Source: Brenneria alni (lineage in GTDB: Bacteria; Pseudomonadota; Gammaproteobacteria; Enterobacterales; Enterobacteriaceae). From it: a stretch of 64,000 bases of DNA. How positions within the stretch are numbered: the stretch's first letter is position 1; every line of letters begins with the position of its first letter. The notes below the pieces were generated by a model. That model saw nothing but the letters and a program-made list of their open reading frames with translations. It did not search any database and was not told the origin of the DNA. Where the stretch lies: the NCBI RefSeq assembly GCF_003666245.1, contig NZ_MJLZ01000004.1:62001-126000 (forward strand). Reading direction: 5' to 3'. Both the position numbers and the translations under genes were made by a program. Below, piece after piece: positions 1-9,082 of this stretch.

Positions 1-534
1 GTTCAGGGGGAACGACGTCAGGGTAAAAAACCGCGCGTCGGTTGGGGTGGGGGCAGCAGCCACACCGGCGATCTGGAGTTGATTACCGATATCGTGCGCG
101 ATTTGTCCGATGAGGTGGAATGGGTATTCTTCGGCATGTGTCCAGAAAAACTGCGCCCGTATGTGCATGAATTCCATCGCGGCGTGGAGATCGATCTCTA
201 CCCGGCCAAGCTGGCGTCGCTGAACCTCGATCTGGCGTTGGCACCGCTGGAAGAAAACTTGTTTAACCGCTGCAAAAGCAACTTGCGCCTGCTTGAATAC
301 GGCGCTTGCGGTTTTCCGGTCATCTGCACCGATCTCGATCCGTATCAGGGCGATCTACCGGTTACGCGAGTGCGTAACCGCTATAAGGACTGGATGGATG
401 CTATTCGTATGCATCTGGCCGATCTGGATGCCAGCGCGCAAATGGGCGATGCGTTGCAGGCTGCCGTGAAGCGCGACTGGATGTTGACCGGCGACAATCT
501 GGCGTTATGGCGTAAGGCGTGGTTGCCGGATTGA
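1..534 (+). CDS. glycosyltransferase, C-terminal part (5' end outside window)
   Basis: The frame is open from the first base and ends at a TGA, giving the last 177 residues of a larger protein. The start GWGGGSSHTGDLE and the later ALAPLEENLFNRCKSNLRLLEYGACG and FPVICTDLDPYQ match the nucleotide-sugar half of GT4/GT-B glycosyltransferases (the E-x7-E type region and the typical 'P-V-I-x-T' strand). It lies directly upstream of fliA. In Dickeya and Pectobacterium a flagellin glycosylation cluster sits between fliC and fliA, so a role in modifying flagellin with sugars is likely. That role comes from context; the sugar and acceptor cannot be read from this fragment. Confidence 0.75.
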   Translation, partial: VQGERRQGKKPRVGWGGGSSHTGDLELITDIVRDLSDEVEWVFFGMCPEKLRPYVHEFHRGVEIDLYPAKLASLNLDLALAPLEENLFNRCKSNLRLLEYGACGFPVICTDLDPYQGDLPVTRVRNRYKDWMDAIRMHLADLDASAQMGDALQAAVKRDWMLTGDNLALWRKAWLPD

Positions 535-543
535 TATAGTAAA

Positions 544-578
544 TATGGAGAGGAATCGACGCTAGGTTTCTCTCCATA
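544..578 (+). terminator. stem-loop just after the glycosyltransferase
   Basis: TATGGAGAG (544-552) pairs perfectly with CTCTCCATA (570-578), and the stem can extend inward by about 3 pairs including a G-T wobble. It lies 10 bases after the stop codon, where a terminator is expected, but no T run follows on the plus strand. It may be a weak terminator or an mRNA-stabilising hairpin. Confidence 0.4.
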
Positions 579-780
579 AAGTAAATGCTATTAATGAGGA
601 AATAAAAAAGACTTTGAATATACCTAACCTGTTACCACTAATAAGTGGGAAATACGTTTCTTTAAATTAATTTCATGGGTTACAGTTGCCGTAACATTAT
701 TATTGGTCGTGGTTTCACTTTCCTTATAGTTTGGATATGGTTGGTGGTTTTTTAGAAATAATTAGACTATTTTATCTTCA

Positions 781-1080
781 ATGCTTCTTTTTCTGTTTTT
801 ATGTTATTTCATCTTACTTTCTATAGTGCTCTTTAGAATGTGTAGGTTGAAAATCGATGATAGGAAACGTTTGGGGAAATCTATTGACCAACTAACGAGT
901 GTAAGTAATGGTTTTGAGGAAGGACTACAGACCGGAATTAATCAAGGGCTGGAACAAGGTATAGAGCAGGGTATGAAAGCCAGCGCTACGCATTGCCCGC
1001 CAATTGCTGGAAAATGGTATGCAACCACAACAGATACAACAGCTTATCGGCCTGGTAATATGCTACCCTATCAGTATTAG
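781..1080 (+). CDS. hypothetical small membrane protein, possibly a gene remnant
   Basis: A 99-residue frame that I do not recognise. Residues 1-20 are very hydrophobic and would form one membrane segment. A charged stretch follows, then a repeated Gly-x3-Gly pattern around residues 45-65 (EEGLQTGINQGLEQGIEQG), reminiscent of the C-terminal repeats of Rpn/PF04754-type nucleases or of a coiled coil. The last 30 residues look unstructured. There is no convincing ribosome-binding site. Upstream DNA (660-780) carries another hydrophobic stretch in a different frame that runs into a stop, so this may be the middle of a decayed membrane protein gene rather than a working one. Confidence 0.3.
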   Translation: MLLFLFLCYFILLSIVLFRMCRLKIDDRKRLGKSIDQLTSVSNGFEEGLQTGINQGLEQGIEQGMKASATHCPPIAGKWYATTTDTTAYRPGNMLPYQY

Positions 1081-1565
1081 CCCCCACAGAGATTCCTGTA
1101 ACAAATCTTGATCAGTCTTGCGTGGTAGCTGGCCCTGATGCAGACTCTTGAATCAGTGTAAAGCGAAGTTGATTACACAGCCTGAGGATGGCCTCTACGA
1201 TGAAATATTATTACACTTGATCCCGTTTATTGGTGGAGAGCATCTTTTTTCATAACAGCAAGTTGATTTTATTGCTGGTTTAGTTAAATGGGGTATTCCC
1301 GATAAACAAGAATTGATGGTTTGTATACCTTTCTGCTTGATTATGCCGCCATTTCATAACGCCGCTGATGTCAGATAACCCTGCGTTGAGTGACTTTAAT
1401 CCCGCAGTTGTTGTAAAAATCAAGCATTGGGACTGGCATGGATATGGTGTTATATATGGGCATATCCCAAATAGGCTGCCTTTTCTGGCGCTATTCAAGC
1501 GATTGGCTACCCTCCTCAAAAGCATAATAGTGTCGATAACACTATTATCGTAGGTATTTGTCACT
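1081..1565. other. gene-poor decayed stretch before fliA, with a palindrome
   Basis: No credible gene was found on either strand. Short open pieces are interrupted by stops; one around 1160-1250 reads KLITQPEDGLYDEILLH before ending, which suggests old coding sequence. Just before fliA a perfect 10-base inverted repeat occurs: ATAATAGTGT (1524-1533) and ACACTATTAT (1539-1548) around a 5-base loop. It has no T tail, so an operator or a cruciform-type site is more likely than a terminator. The fliA promoter must lie in or near this stretch, but I could not place a clear FlhDC-dependent or sigma-28 promoter. Confidence 0.4.
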
Positions 1566-2288
1566 GTGAGCGATCTGTATACCGCCGAAGGCACAATGGA
1601 TAAGAGCGCGCTGTGGAAGCGCTATGTTCCTTTAGTGCGCCATGAAGCCTTGCGTTTACAGGTTCGTCTCCCCGCGAGCGTTGAGCTTGATGATTTGCTG
1701 CAGGCTGGCGGTATCGGTTTGCTCAGTGCGGTTGAGCGTTACGATTCACTGCAAGGTACTGCGTTTACTACTTATGCAGTGCAGCGAATTCGAGGCTCAA
1801 TGCTGGATGAATTACGTAGTCGTGACTGGGCTCCACGTAGTGTGCGGCGTAATGCGCGGGAAGTGGCACATGCAATGCAGCAGGCTGAACAGAAATTGGG
1901 TCGGGCACCAACTGAACAGGAAGTTGCGAACGCCTTGAATATTACGCTGGAAGATTATCGTCAGATTTTGCTGGATACCAACAATAGCCAGCTTTTTTCT
2001 TACGATGAATGGCGTGAAGAACATGGCGATAGCGCAGAAGCGTTGTTGGAAGGCAATGAAGACGCCAATCCGTTGCATCAACTGATGGAAGGTAATTTAC
2101 GCCATCGGGTAATGGAGGCGATAGAAAACCTGCCTGAACGCGAAAAGTTGGTGTTAACGCTTTACTATCAGGAAGAGCTGAATTTAAAAGAGATCGGCGC
2201 TGTTCTGGAAGTAGGGGAGTCACGGGTCAGTCAGTTGCATAGCCAGGCGATAAAGCGCCTGCGCGTAAAATTAATGAATGCCGTTTAA
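1566..2288 (+). CDS. fliA: RNA polymerase sigma factor FliA (sigma-28)
   Basis: This 240-residue protein aligns along its length with enterobacterial FliA, the sigma factor that directs RNA polymerase to late flagellar, motility and chemotaxis promoters and is held inactive by FlgM until the hook is complete. Region 2 is seen in VELDDLLQAGGIGLL and TAFTTYAVQRIRGSMLDELR, and region 4 with its helix-turn-helix in ALKEIGAVLEVGESRVSQLH-type sequence near the C-terminus. I chose the GTG start because the product MSDLYTAEG then aligns with the E. coli start MNSLYTAEG, also a GTG start. The Shine-Dalgarno site is weak. fliZ follows, as in other enterics. Confidence 0.97.
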   Translation: MSDLYTAEGTMDKSALWKRYVPLVRHEALRLQVRLPASVELDDLLQAGGIGLLSAVERYDSLQGTAFTTYAVQRIRGSMLDELRSRDWAPRSVRRNAREVAHAMQQAEQKLGRAPTEQEVANALNITLEDYRQILLDTNNSQLFSYDEWREEHGDSAEALLEGNEDANPLHQLMEGNLRHRVMEAIENLPEREKLVLTLYYQEELNLKEIGAVLEVGESRVSQLHSQAIKRLRVKLMNAV

Positions 2289-2320
2289 TTTAGCTGCGTA
2301 GGAATAGTGTTATTTCAGTA

Positions 2321-2431
2321 TATACCTAATGAATTTCAAGGTGCAGGAAGACGGCAACTGAACAAATTTCCGGCAGCGACCGGGTAATCAGGGTAGCCAG
2401 CAAACCTGTAGCTTGAAAGATGACAGGTATA
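2321..2431 (+). repeat. dispersed intergenic repeat between fliA and fliZ
   Basis: The element starts TATACCTAATGAATTTCAAG and ends GCTTGAAAGATGACAGGTATA, so its ends form imperfect inverted repeats around a TTTCAAG/CTTGAAA core. The same end sequences occur at 17203-17545 and 42005-42064. It is about 111 bp, non-coding, and looks like a MITE-type repeat common in enterobacterial intergenic DNA. The right end lies only 18 bases before fliZ, so it forms the fliZ leader. Confidence 0.7.
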
Positions 2432-2449
2432 TTGTTATGGAATGGATTC

Positions 2450-2959
2450 ATGTCTCAATCAATTCGGAAGAAACAGCTTTTCAGCCGTTATCTGAAAGAT
2501 TTTAAACATAAACAAACGCATTGCTCGCATTGTAATAAAGTGCTTGACCGCGTGTCATTGGTGTTTCGTAATCAGCTTATTAATAAAAAATCCATTGGTA
2601 ACATCGATAAGTTAATTGATGACGAAATATGGTTAATCCTGCAACATGAGCTAATTCCTCTCTGTCGTTTCTGTGGTGAAATATTATGCAATACACATGT
2701 TGACTATTTCGATATTAAAGCTTTCACCCAGTACCTGATTGAACAGACGGAAGTCAGGCATAGCACGATGCATGAATACGTCATTCGGTTACGTCGTTTG
2801 GATGAGCAACTGGCGGCGAAAAATTTTCCAAAGGAAAATTTTGCCAGAGACAACATACAGAAACATATTCGCGATTACCTCCCCGATATTGAACTTAATA
2901 TCTACAGGAGCGCGCTGCGAAAATACGATCAATATCTGGATTGGCGCAGACATTACTGA
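2450..2959 (+). CDS. fliZ: flagellar regulator FliZ
   Basis: This 169-residue protein matches FliZ, a DNA-binding regulator that antagonises sigma-S promoters and tunes flagellar gene expression. Visible conserved parts are LSRYLKDFKH-like sequence (FSRYLKDFKHKQTHCSHC, residues 10-27), LCRFCGEI with paired cysteines, and YVIRLRRLDEQL, which resembles the core-binding region of tyrosine recombinases used for DNA contact. A longer frame begins 30 bases upstream, but that start falls inside the intergenic repeat. The ATG giving MSQSIRKK is therefore preferred. It follows fliA in the same orientation, the usual fliAZ arrangement. Confidence 0.93.
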   Translation: MSQSIRKKQLFSRYLKDFKHKQTHCSHCNKVLDRVSLVFRNQLINKKSIGNIDKLIDDEIWLILQHELIPLCRFCGEILCNTHVDYFDIKAFTQYLIEQTEVRHSTMHEYVIRLRRLDEQLAAKNFPKENFARDNIQKHIRDYLPDIELNIYRSALRKYDQYLDWRRHY

Positions 2960-3487
2960 TGGGGGCGATACCGCTTTATCAGGCGAAGGTTGTCAAATCT
3001 TTGTATCCTTGCTATATGTAAATATTATGGCAGTGTAAAAAAGCTTGCAAAGTAGAGGCTAAATATTGCACTGTCATACTACTGAAATCATTTGGCACTA
3101 TTTTTTAGTCTGATGGTTAACAGTGGTTCTTAATACGGTCAATCATTATTCATTGGAATAGTTGTTGTCACAGTGAGGAACGCGAATGGTAATGTCCTTT
3201 TTGGGACTACGTAGTCAAAGCATGCTGACTCGCCGATGCGAGGGATTCTCTCCCCACCAATTTTCTACACTGTGCCACTTGCCGTTAACTCCATTTTCTT
3301 GCTTATCTGTTCTGTCTGATTACTCCTCATCGATTATGTTATCAATCCGGTTTTCATATTATTCCGGCTTGAGCATTATTCATGCTGTTCTCCTTCGGCT
3401 TAATAAGGAAGCCAAACCTCGCTTGTGAGTGAAACGTCACGCGCTGCTTGGCAGTGCGGTAAGTGAAACAAACTGTAAGGTGCCACT
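2960..3487 (+). promoter_or_regulatory. long phoH leader with a possible Pho box at 3071-3088
   Basis: About 530 bases with no convincing gene; an 80-codon frame at 3186-3428 has no family signature. CTGTCATACTACTGAAAT at 3071-3088 resembles a PhoB box: the first CTGTCAT is perfect, the spacer is 4 bases, and the second half CTGAAAT matches 5 of 7. phoH is PhoB-regulated in E. coli. The site is 400 bases from the phoH start, so a long 5' untranslated leader or a second, nearer promoter would be needed. Confidence 0.35.
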
Positions 3488-4276
3488 ATGGGAAGACAAA
3501 AAGCAGTGATCAAAGCACGTCGTGAAGCGAAACGCGTTATTCGGCGCGAATCGCGTAGTTACCGTCAACGTGAAGAAGAATCGGTCACTTCTCTGGTTCA
3601 AATGGGTGGGATTGAATCGATAGGGATGGCGCGGGAAAATCGCGATACCTCTGTTATTGAGGCCAGAACAACCGCCCAGGAGTATTACTTGTCTGCAATA
3701 GAGAATAAACAGTTAATCTTTGCCACCGGTGAGGCGGGTTGTGGCAAAACGTTTCTGAGTGCGGCCAAAGCGGCGGAAGCACTTATTCATAAAGAGGTTG
3801 ATCGTATTATTGTGACCAGGCCGGTATTACAGGCCGATGAGGATTTAGGCTTTTTACCTGGAGATATTACCGAGAAGTTTGCGCCTTATTTCCGTCCGGT
3901 TTATGACGTGCTGTTACGACGGCTGGGCGCGTCGTTTATGCAGTATTGTTTACGACCGGAAATAGCTAAAGTGGAAATCGCGCCATTTGCTTATATGCGC
4001 GGGCGGACGTTTGAAAACGCCGTGGTTATTCTGGACGAAGCTCAGAATGTGACGGTTAACCAAATGAAAATGTTTCTTACTCGTTTGGGGGAAAATGTGA
4101 CGGTAATCGTGAATGGTGATGTGACGCAGTGTGATTTACCCTCGGGAGTGAAATCCGGACTGCGTGATGCGCTGGAGCGTTTTGCTGAGGACGACATGAT
4201 TGGCGTCGTCTCTTTTGGTAAGCAGGATTGTGTGCGTTCGGAACTGTGCCAGCGAACCCTCAATGCCTATGGTTAG
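3488..4276 (+). CDS. phoH: phosphate-starvation-inducible ATPase PhoH
   Basis: A 262-residue cytoplasmic ATPase nearly identical in pattern to E. coli PhoH but without that protein's longer N-terminus. It starts MGRQKAVIKARREAKRV, the conserved basic start of the short PhoH form. The P-loop is FATGEAGCGKTFLSAAKAAE (around residues 78-97), a motif IVTRPVLQADEDLGFLPGD follows, and Walker B is VVILDEAQN. The family is linked to RNA metabolism, with ATPase and helicase-like activity reported for some members; its exact cellular role is not settled. The ribosome-binding site is a modest AAGGTG. It converges on rplY with a shared terminator between them. Confidence 0.93.
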   Translation: MGRQKAVIKARREAKRVIRRESRSYRQREEESVTSLVQMGGIESIGMARENRDTSVIEARTTAQEYYLSAIENKQLIFATGEAGCGKTFLSAAKAAEALIHKEVDRIIVTRPVLQADEDLGFLPGDITEKFAPYFRPVYDVLLRRLGASFMQYCLRPEIAKVEIAPFAYMRGRTFENAVVILDEAQNVTVNQMKMFLTRLGENVTVIVNGDVTQCDLPSGVKSGLRDALERFAEDDMIGVVSFGKQDCVRSELCQRTLNAYG

Positions 4277-4334
4277 TATGCATACCACTGGTTTTTGAGC
4301 CGCAAGGATGAATGTCTAATACATTCAGGACGAT

Positions 4335-4361
4335 AAAAAACGCCGCGAAAGCGGCGTTTTT
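4335..4361. terminator. bidirectional terminator between phoH and rplY
   Basis: AAAAAACGCCGC, a GAAA tetraloop, then GCGGCGTTTTT. The perfect GC stem has an A run on one side and a T run on the other, so it can stop both phoH (plus) and rplY (minus). Confidence 0.93.
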
Positions 4362-4392
4362 CCCGGCGTGTTCCGGATTGACTTCTGCGTGA

Positions 4393-4677
4393 TTAAGCGC
4401 GAATGAAGTCGATATGAGTCAGTTTTGGCTTGAACGGGTGACGCTGTACAGCCTGAACCTTGACTTTGGTTTCTTTACCATCGATTGACAGAGTGACAAC
4501 TTCACCGTAGAAACCCTCTTTCAGTTCCTGGTTTTTAACGCTGTCATGATCCAACTCGATAGAAATCGGCGCTTCTGAACCACCATAAACGATGGCTGGG
4601 AATTTGCCAGCTTGACGCAGGCGGCGGCTCGCACCCTTACCCTGCTCTTTACGTGCTTCTGCTTTGATAGTAATCAT
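4393..4677 (-). CDS. rplY: 50S ribosomal protein L25
   Basis: A 94-residue protein, the same length as E. coli L25, which binds 5S rRNA in the large subunit. The start [21 protein letters not shown] and the middle KFPAIVYGG are signature parts of the short, single-domain L25 form, without the C-terminal extension of the CTC/TL5 type. It is followed by the shared terminator with phoH. The 136-base gap to radD gives it its own promoter region. Confidence 0.97.
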   Translation of the reverse strand: MITIKAEARKEQGKGASRRLRQAGKFPAIVYGGSEAPISIELDHDSVKNQELKEGFYGEVVTLSIDGKETKVKVQAVQRHPFKPKLTHIDFIRA

Positions 4678-4813
4678 TTTTTACTCTACTTAAGATAAGT
4701 AATCCTGCTACAGGCGACCCAGCAGCAAGTTGGGTTGTTCTGCTTTTGCGTGACAAAAGCGGGCGGAATTCTAGCGGAATATGCCCCTTTGGGCAAATAA
4801 AACCATGAATTAG

Positions 4814-6574
4814 TTAGCCCCTCAGCTCGTTTGCCCGACGAAAACGGCCCTGATAATCGAACATTTTTTCTCGTATCTGCCAGAATTTCCCCTGACGGCG
4901 GGCAACGACAAAGTCGGGCGCCCGCAGTAAATGCTGTTGTGCCGGAATGTCGGCGGCAGTTTGCCAGGTAAAGAGAGTGCCGGGCGCCCGTTGATGGACG
5001 CGTAAGAAATTTAACTGAAATATATGGCGCTGTGCTGGCGTTTGCAGTCGAAAACGCTCACTTACGTCAGCGCCATCTTCGTCAAAGTAGGTGATATTGA
5101 GCCATTCCCCTTTGGCATCCTTACCTGGTGTCAGGGTCATTCCGCTACAGCGTAACACCAGCGCGTCTTTCAGTTTCAGCGCCGCTTTCAGCATATCATC
5201 CGGATCAACCAGCACGTTTTCACACTGATGACAACGGCGGGCCGCAATGTCATTTTCCGCACCACAATGTGGGCAGACTTTAAAGCGAAAACGAAAGTCG
5301 CATTGCTGACGCTGACCGTTGTCCACCGTTTCCCATCCTTGACAGCGGCGACCATAATGTTCGATCACGTTGCCGTCCGGGGTGGTTTTTCCCCAAAATA
5401 AATTGGCAAAACCGCATTGCGGACAAAAAACCTGTACCGGTTGGCTGTCGCTGTGAGGTTTGCTATTTCCGACTTCAGGGGTATAGAGATCGTGCGGGTT
5501 TCCAGCATAGTCCAGAATCAGGCATTCTGTTTTGCCGGGAAACAAACGTAAGCCACGGCCAACAATTTGCTGATATAAACTAACGGATTCCGTCGGACGC
5601 AATATGGCAATCAGGTCAACGTGCGGGGCATCAAAACCGGTCGTCAGCACGGCAACGTTGACCAGATAACGTAAACGTTGCTGTTTAAAGGCTTCGATAA
5701 GCGCGTCGCGCTCCGCATAGGGCGTGTCGGCACTGACCAGTGCGGCCTGGCCTGGCGGCAGTAATGTATAGATTTCACGGGCATGTTCAACTGTCGCCGC
5801 AAAGATCATTACGCCCAAACGCGTCTCGGCGTATTCGACTATCTGACTGATGATATGCGGGGTGATACGCTGTTGGCGCTGTAGCTCGTGATTAAGATCA
5901 GCCTCACTGAATAGGCCATTACTTCTGGCTACCAGTTTGCTGAAGTCGTATTTCACAATAGGCATATCCATGCGGTCTGGCGGCACCAGAAATCCCTGTT
6001 TGATCATGTAGCGTAACGGTAGTTCATAGATACAATCACGGAACAGGCAGCGCTCATCACCGCGGATCATGCCATGATAGTGATATTGATAAATCCACCC
6101 TTTCCCCAGGCGATAAGGTGTTGCCGTCAGCCCTAACAGCCGCAGTTGCGGGTTGGTTTGTTGCAGGTGCTGGATAATTTGCTGATATTGACTGTTGTCG
6201 TCATCGCTGATGCGGTGGCATTCATCAATGATCAGTAATGAAAAGGATTGTTCGAATTGATCCAGGTTGCGGGCGACAGACTGCACACTGCCAAATACCA
6301 CTTTTCCCTGGCTGTGCCGTTGTTGTAGTCCGGCGGCAAAAATATCAGCTTTAAGGCCCCAGGCGCAGTATTTGGCATGGTTCTGTGCCACCAGTTCTTT
6401 GACGTGCGCTAATACCAATACGCGACCGCGGGCCAGTTTCGCTAACTCGGCAATGACCAGACTTTTCCCCGCGCCTGTCGGCAGCACAATGACTGCTGGT
6501 TGGGTATGACGACGAAAATAGCCGAGCGTAGCAGATACGGCCTCGCGCTGGTAAGGTCGTAAGGTAAAAGGCAT
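4814..6574 (-). CDS. radD: DNA repair superfamily 2 ATPase RadD
   Basis: A 586-residue helicase-like protein matching RadD (YejH), which works with RecA and SSB in recombination-dependent repair. Motif I is [18 protein letters not shown] near residues 30-47, motif II is IIDECHRI, motif III is [11 protein letters not shown], and the second RecA-like domain holds [10 protein letters not shown] and [13 protein letters not shown]. Four-cysteine zinc-binding sequences follow, CPQCGF with a later pair and CPHCGAE with CHQC, as in the family. The gene starts 7 bases after the yecH-like gene, so the two are probably co-transcribed. The neighbour rplY matches the E. coli order yejH-rplY. Confidence 0.95.
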   Translation of the reverse strand: MPFTLRPYQREAVSATLGYFRRHTQPAVIVLPTGAGKSLVIAELAKLARGRVLVLAHVKELVAQNHAKYCAWGLKADIFAAGLQQRHSQGKVVFGSVQSVARNLDQFEQSFSLLIIDECHRISDDDNSQYQQIIQHLQQTNPQLRLLGLTATPYRLGKGWIYQYHYHGMIRGDERCLFRDCIYELPLRYMIKQGFLVPPDRMDMPIVKYDFSKLVARSNGLFSEADLNHELQRQQRITPHIISQIVEYAETRLGVMIFAATVEHAREIYTLLPPGQAALVSADTPYAERDALIEAFKQQRLRYLVNVAVLTTGFDAPHVDLIAILRPTESVSLYQQIVGRGLRLFPGKTECLILDYAGNPHDLYTPEVGNSKPHSDSQPVQVFCPQCGFANLFWGKTTPDGNVIEHYGRRCQGWETVDNGQRQQCDFRFRFKVCPHCGAENDIAARRCHQCENVLVDPDDMLKAALKLKDALVLRCSGMTLTPGKDAKGEWLNITYFDEDGADVSERFRLQTPAQRHIFQLNFLRVHQRAPGTLFTWQTAADIPAQQHLLRAPDFVVARRQGKFWQIREKMFDYQGRFRRANELRG

Positions 6575-6580
6575 GGCTGT

Positions 6581-6820
6581 TTAATGCTGACAGATTTTAC
6601 TGGCGCTGGTGGTAAAGCCGGCGTCAAGCGGAATAAACTTGCCGCGATCGGATAGAAACTGAACCAGCATTGTCGCCGTCATATCAGCGGCTGAACAGGT
6701 ATGAAAACGGGTATCGCTGCCGAAACGGCTTTCAATGGCGGCAATCAGCTGTTCAGTGGTAAACGCCTCGCCGGAAGCGAGCATCATTTGTAAGACTTCA
6801 TGGCCGTGGATAGATGGCAT
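6581..6820 (-). CDS. yecH: YecH-type putative metal-binding protein
   Basis: A 79-residue protein matching the YecH family. Conserved parts are SIHGHEVLQMM at the start, RFHTCSAADMTA in the middle and the C-terminal KFIPLDAGFTTSASKICQH. The invariant His and Cys residues (HGHE, HTCSA, KICQH) suggest a bound metal ion, but the function is unknown. In E. coli yecH sits near tyrP and ftnA; here it directly precedes radD on the same strand with a 6-base gap. Whether this linkage is functional cannot be told from the sequence. Confidence 0.85.
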   Translation of the reverse strand: MPSIHGHEVLQMMLASGEAFTTEQLIAAIESRFGSDTRFHTCSAADMTATMLVQFLSDRGKFIPLDAGFTTSASKICQH

Positions 6821-7087
6821 TGGCTGACCTGTAAAGTAAAAAAACTATTCTTATTATGCCTGTTGATTATCGTCAGCGCGATAGCGGTATAACCCTTTGT
6901 GCAGGGTTGCCATGTGCTAAAGCGAGAGGGCGGGCCGTTGAATTCTAGGATGTCAGCCAAAGCCCCGTTATACTAAAACACTCTGGCAGCGATTCACGTT
7001 GCTTTTCTTCATCTTCATGAGTAATAACGCGCGGCGCATCATCCTGCGTGTATCAGCCTCATGGTTTAAAAAGGCCATTGGTTTTTA

Positions 7088-7783
7088 ATGCGATTGGACA
7101 AATTTTTATCCCAGCAACTGGCAATCAGCCGTTCGCTGGTGGCGCGTGAACTGCGCGCGCAACGGGTTACTGTTGATGGGGAAGTGGTCAAAAGCGGTTC
7201 TTTTAAATTGCTGCCTGAGCATGAGGTGGCGTTTGATGGTAATCCGTTGGCACAGCAGCATGGGCCGCGTTATTTTATGCTGAATAAACCGCAAGGCTAT
7301 GTGTGCTCAACGGATGATCCCGATCATCCGACTATTCTTTATTTTATGGATGTCCCTGTCGCCCATAAACTTCATGCGGCGGGACGGCTTGATATTGATA
7401 CCACCGGGTTGGTGCTGTTGACCGATGACGGACAGTGGTCGCATCGTATTACTTCCCCCAAACATCACTGCGAGAAGACCTACCTGGCGACGCTGGAGCA
7501 ACCATTAAGCGACGACACCGCAGGGCAGTTTGCTGCCGGTGTACAGTTACATGGCGAGAAGAATTTAACCAAACCCGCTATGCTGGAAAAGATAACCGAC
7601 TATCAGGTTCGTCTGACTATCAGTGAAGGGCGCTATCATCAGGTAAAAAGAATGTTTGCTGCGGTGGGCAATCGCGTTGTGCAGTTGCACCGTGAGCGTA
7701 TTGGCGGCATTAGTCTGGACTGCACGTTAGAACCCGGCGAGTTCCGGGTGTTGAACCGTCAGGAAATTTCCAGCATCGGGTAA
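7088..7783 (+). CDS. rsuA: 16S rRNA pseudouridine(516) synthase RsuA
   Basis: A 231-residue protein of the RsuA/RluB/E/F family. The N-terminal S4 RNA-binding domain is [25 protein letters not shown]-like (residues 1-45). The catalytic domain holds [10 protein letters not shown] and [19 protein letters not shown], whose Asp in RLD is the catalytic residue that forms pseudouridine. RsuA modifies U516 in 16S rRNA. It is transcribed away from radD and is followed 33 bases later by bcr, the same pairing as in E. coli. Confidence 0.96.
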   Translation: MRLDKFLSQQLAISRSLVARELRAQRVTVDGEVVKSGSFKLLPEHEVAFDGNPLAQQHGPRYFMLNKPQGYVCSTDDPDHPTILYFMDVPVAHKLHAAGRLDIDTTGLVLLTDDGQWSHRITSPKHHCEKTYLATLEQPLSDDTAGQFAAGVQLHGEKNLTKPAMLEKITDYQVRLTISEGRYHQVKRMFAAVGNRVVQLHRERIGGISLDCTLEPGEFRVLNRQEISSIG

Positions 7784-7816
7784 TAACGGCTTTTCGTTAA
7801 TCAGGAGCCACTCTCA

Positions 7817-9004
7817 GTGCAACAAAACCGCTCTTCCCACGTGGGGTTGATTTTTATACTTGGCTTGATTTCCATGCTGATGCCGTTAGCAATTGATATG
7901 TATTTACCGGCCATGCCGACAATTGCGAAAGAATTTGGCGTTGATGCCGGGCAAGTCCAGATGACGCTCAGTATTTATATGCTGGGGTTTGCCATCGGTC
8001 AGATGTTTTATGGCCCGATGGCTGACAGCCTGGGGCGTAAGCCGATTATTCTGGGAGGGACGTTGGTTTTCGCCACAACGGGCGCCGCCTGTGCGCTTTC
8101 TCAGAGTGTGGAACAATTAATTAATATGCGTTTCCTGCATGGCATGTCTGCGGCGGCGGCCGTGGTCATTAATGCGCTGATGCGGGACATGTTCTCCAAA
8201 GATGAATTTTCCCGCATGATGTCGTTTGTCGTGCTGGTGATGACGGTCGCTCCTTTACTTGCGCCTATTGCCGGCGGGGCAATGCTGCTCTGGTTCAGTT
8301 GGCATACTATTTTCTGGGTAATGTCAGGGGCGGCATTTCTGACGGCTGCACTGATTTTCTTTTTTATCAAAGAAACGCTTCCGCCAGAGCGGCGACATAA
8401 GTTCCATCTGCGCACGACGATAGGTAACTTTGCCATGCTGTTCCGGCATAAACGTGTGTTCAGCTACATGGTGGCGGGCGGTCTGTCGTTTTGCGGCATG
8501 TTTTCTTTTCTGAGTGCGGGGCCTTTTGTTTACATCAATTTGCATGGCGTCTCTCCTCAGCATTTTGGTTATTACTTCGCACTGAATATTTTCTTCCTGT
8601 TTATGGTGACGCTGTTCAACAGTCGAAACGTTCGTCGTCTTGGGGCGATGACCATGTTTCGCATCGGGCTGTTGTTTCAGTTCGCCATAGGAATATGGCT
8701 GGTATTAGTGTGTGCGTTTAATCTTGGCTTTTGGCCACTGGTATTGGGTGTGGCGCTGTATGTTGGTTGTATCGCAATGGTGACGTCAAATGCGATGGCG
8801 GTGATTCTGGATGATTTCCCGAACATGGCTGGCACCGCAGCATCTCTGACCGGGACGCTTCGTTTTGGACTGGGGGCGATAACAGGGTTTGTTTTGTCGA
8901 TGGCTACTTTTAACAGCGCCTGGCCGATGGTGATTTCCATGGCCTCCTGCTCCTTCGCTGCTTTTCTATTCTATCTTTACGCCAGCCGTCCTGCGAAATC
9001 CTGA
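7817..9004 (+). CDS. bcr: Bcr/CflA-type multidrug efflux transporter
   Basis: A 395-residue major facilitator protein of the inner membrane with about 12 hydrophobic segments. The start region [20 protein letters not shown] and the motif A loop [17 protein letters not shown] are typical of Bcr, a proton-driven exporter linked to bicyclomycin and sulfonamide resistance and to cysteine dipeptide export. The start is a GTG, supported by a CAGGAG site 9 bases upstream. The rsuA-bcr order is conserved in enterics. The physiological substrate in this organism is not known. Confidence 0.93.
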   Translation: MQQNRSSHVGLIFILGLISMLMPLAIDMYLPAMPTIAKEFGVDAGQVQMTLSIYMLGFAIGQMFYGPMADSLGRKPIILGGTLVFATTGAACALSQSVEQLINMRFLHGMSAAAAVVINALMRDMFSKDEFSRMMSFVVLVMTVAPLLAPIAGGAMLLWFSWHTIFWVMSGAAFLTAALIFFFIKETLPPERRHKFHLRTTIGNFAMLFRHKRVFSYMVAGGLSFCGMFSFLSAGPFVYINLHGVSPQHFGYYFALNIFFLFMVTLFNSRNVRRLGAMTMFRIGLLFQFAIGIWLVLVCAFNLGFWPLVLGVALYVGCIAMVTSNAMAVILDDFPNMAGTAASLTGTLRFGLGAITGFVLSMATFNSAWPMVISMASCSFAAFLFYLYASRPAKS

Positions 9005-9082
9005 TACCGGTGACAATCGGCATGTCCTATATATTGGTTTCTCCCCTGACATAGTTTCTTCCCTGATTGCTGTGAGGGAGTG

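Noticed and set aside
1532-1539. GTCGATAA as a sigma-28 -10 element for fliA
   Set aside because: It matches the -10 consensus GCCGATAA in 7 of 8 bases, but no TAAA -35 element lies at the required spacing, and it overlaps the palindrome.
1368-1553. Frames on both strands before fliA (plus 1368-1553, minus 1280-1594)
   Set aside because: No recognisable family, weak starts, and the minus-strand frame overlaps the fliA start; treated as decayed DNA.
3186-3428. 80-codon frame between fliZ and phoH
   Set aside because: No family signature, odd composition and no ribosome site; it most likely lies in the phoH leader.
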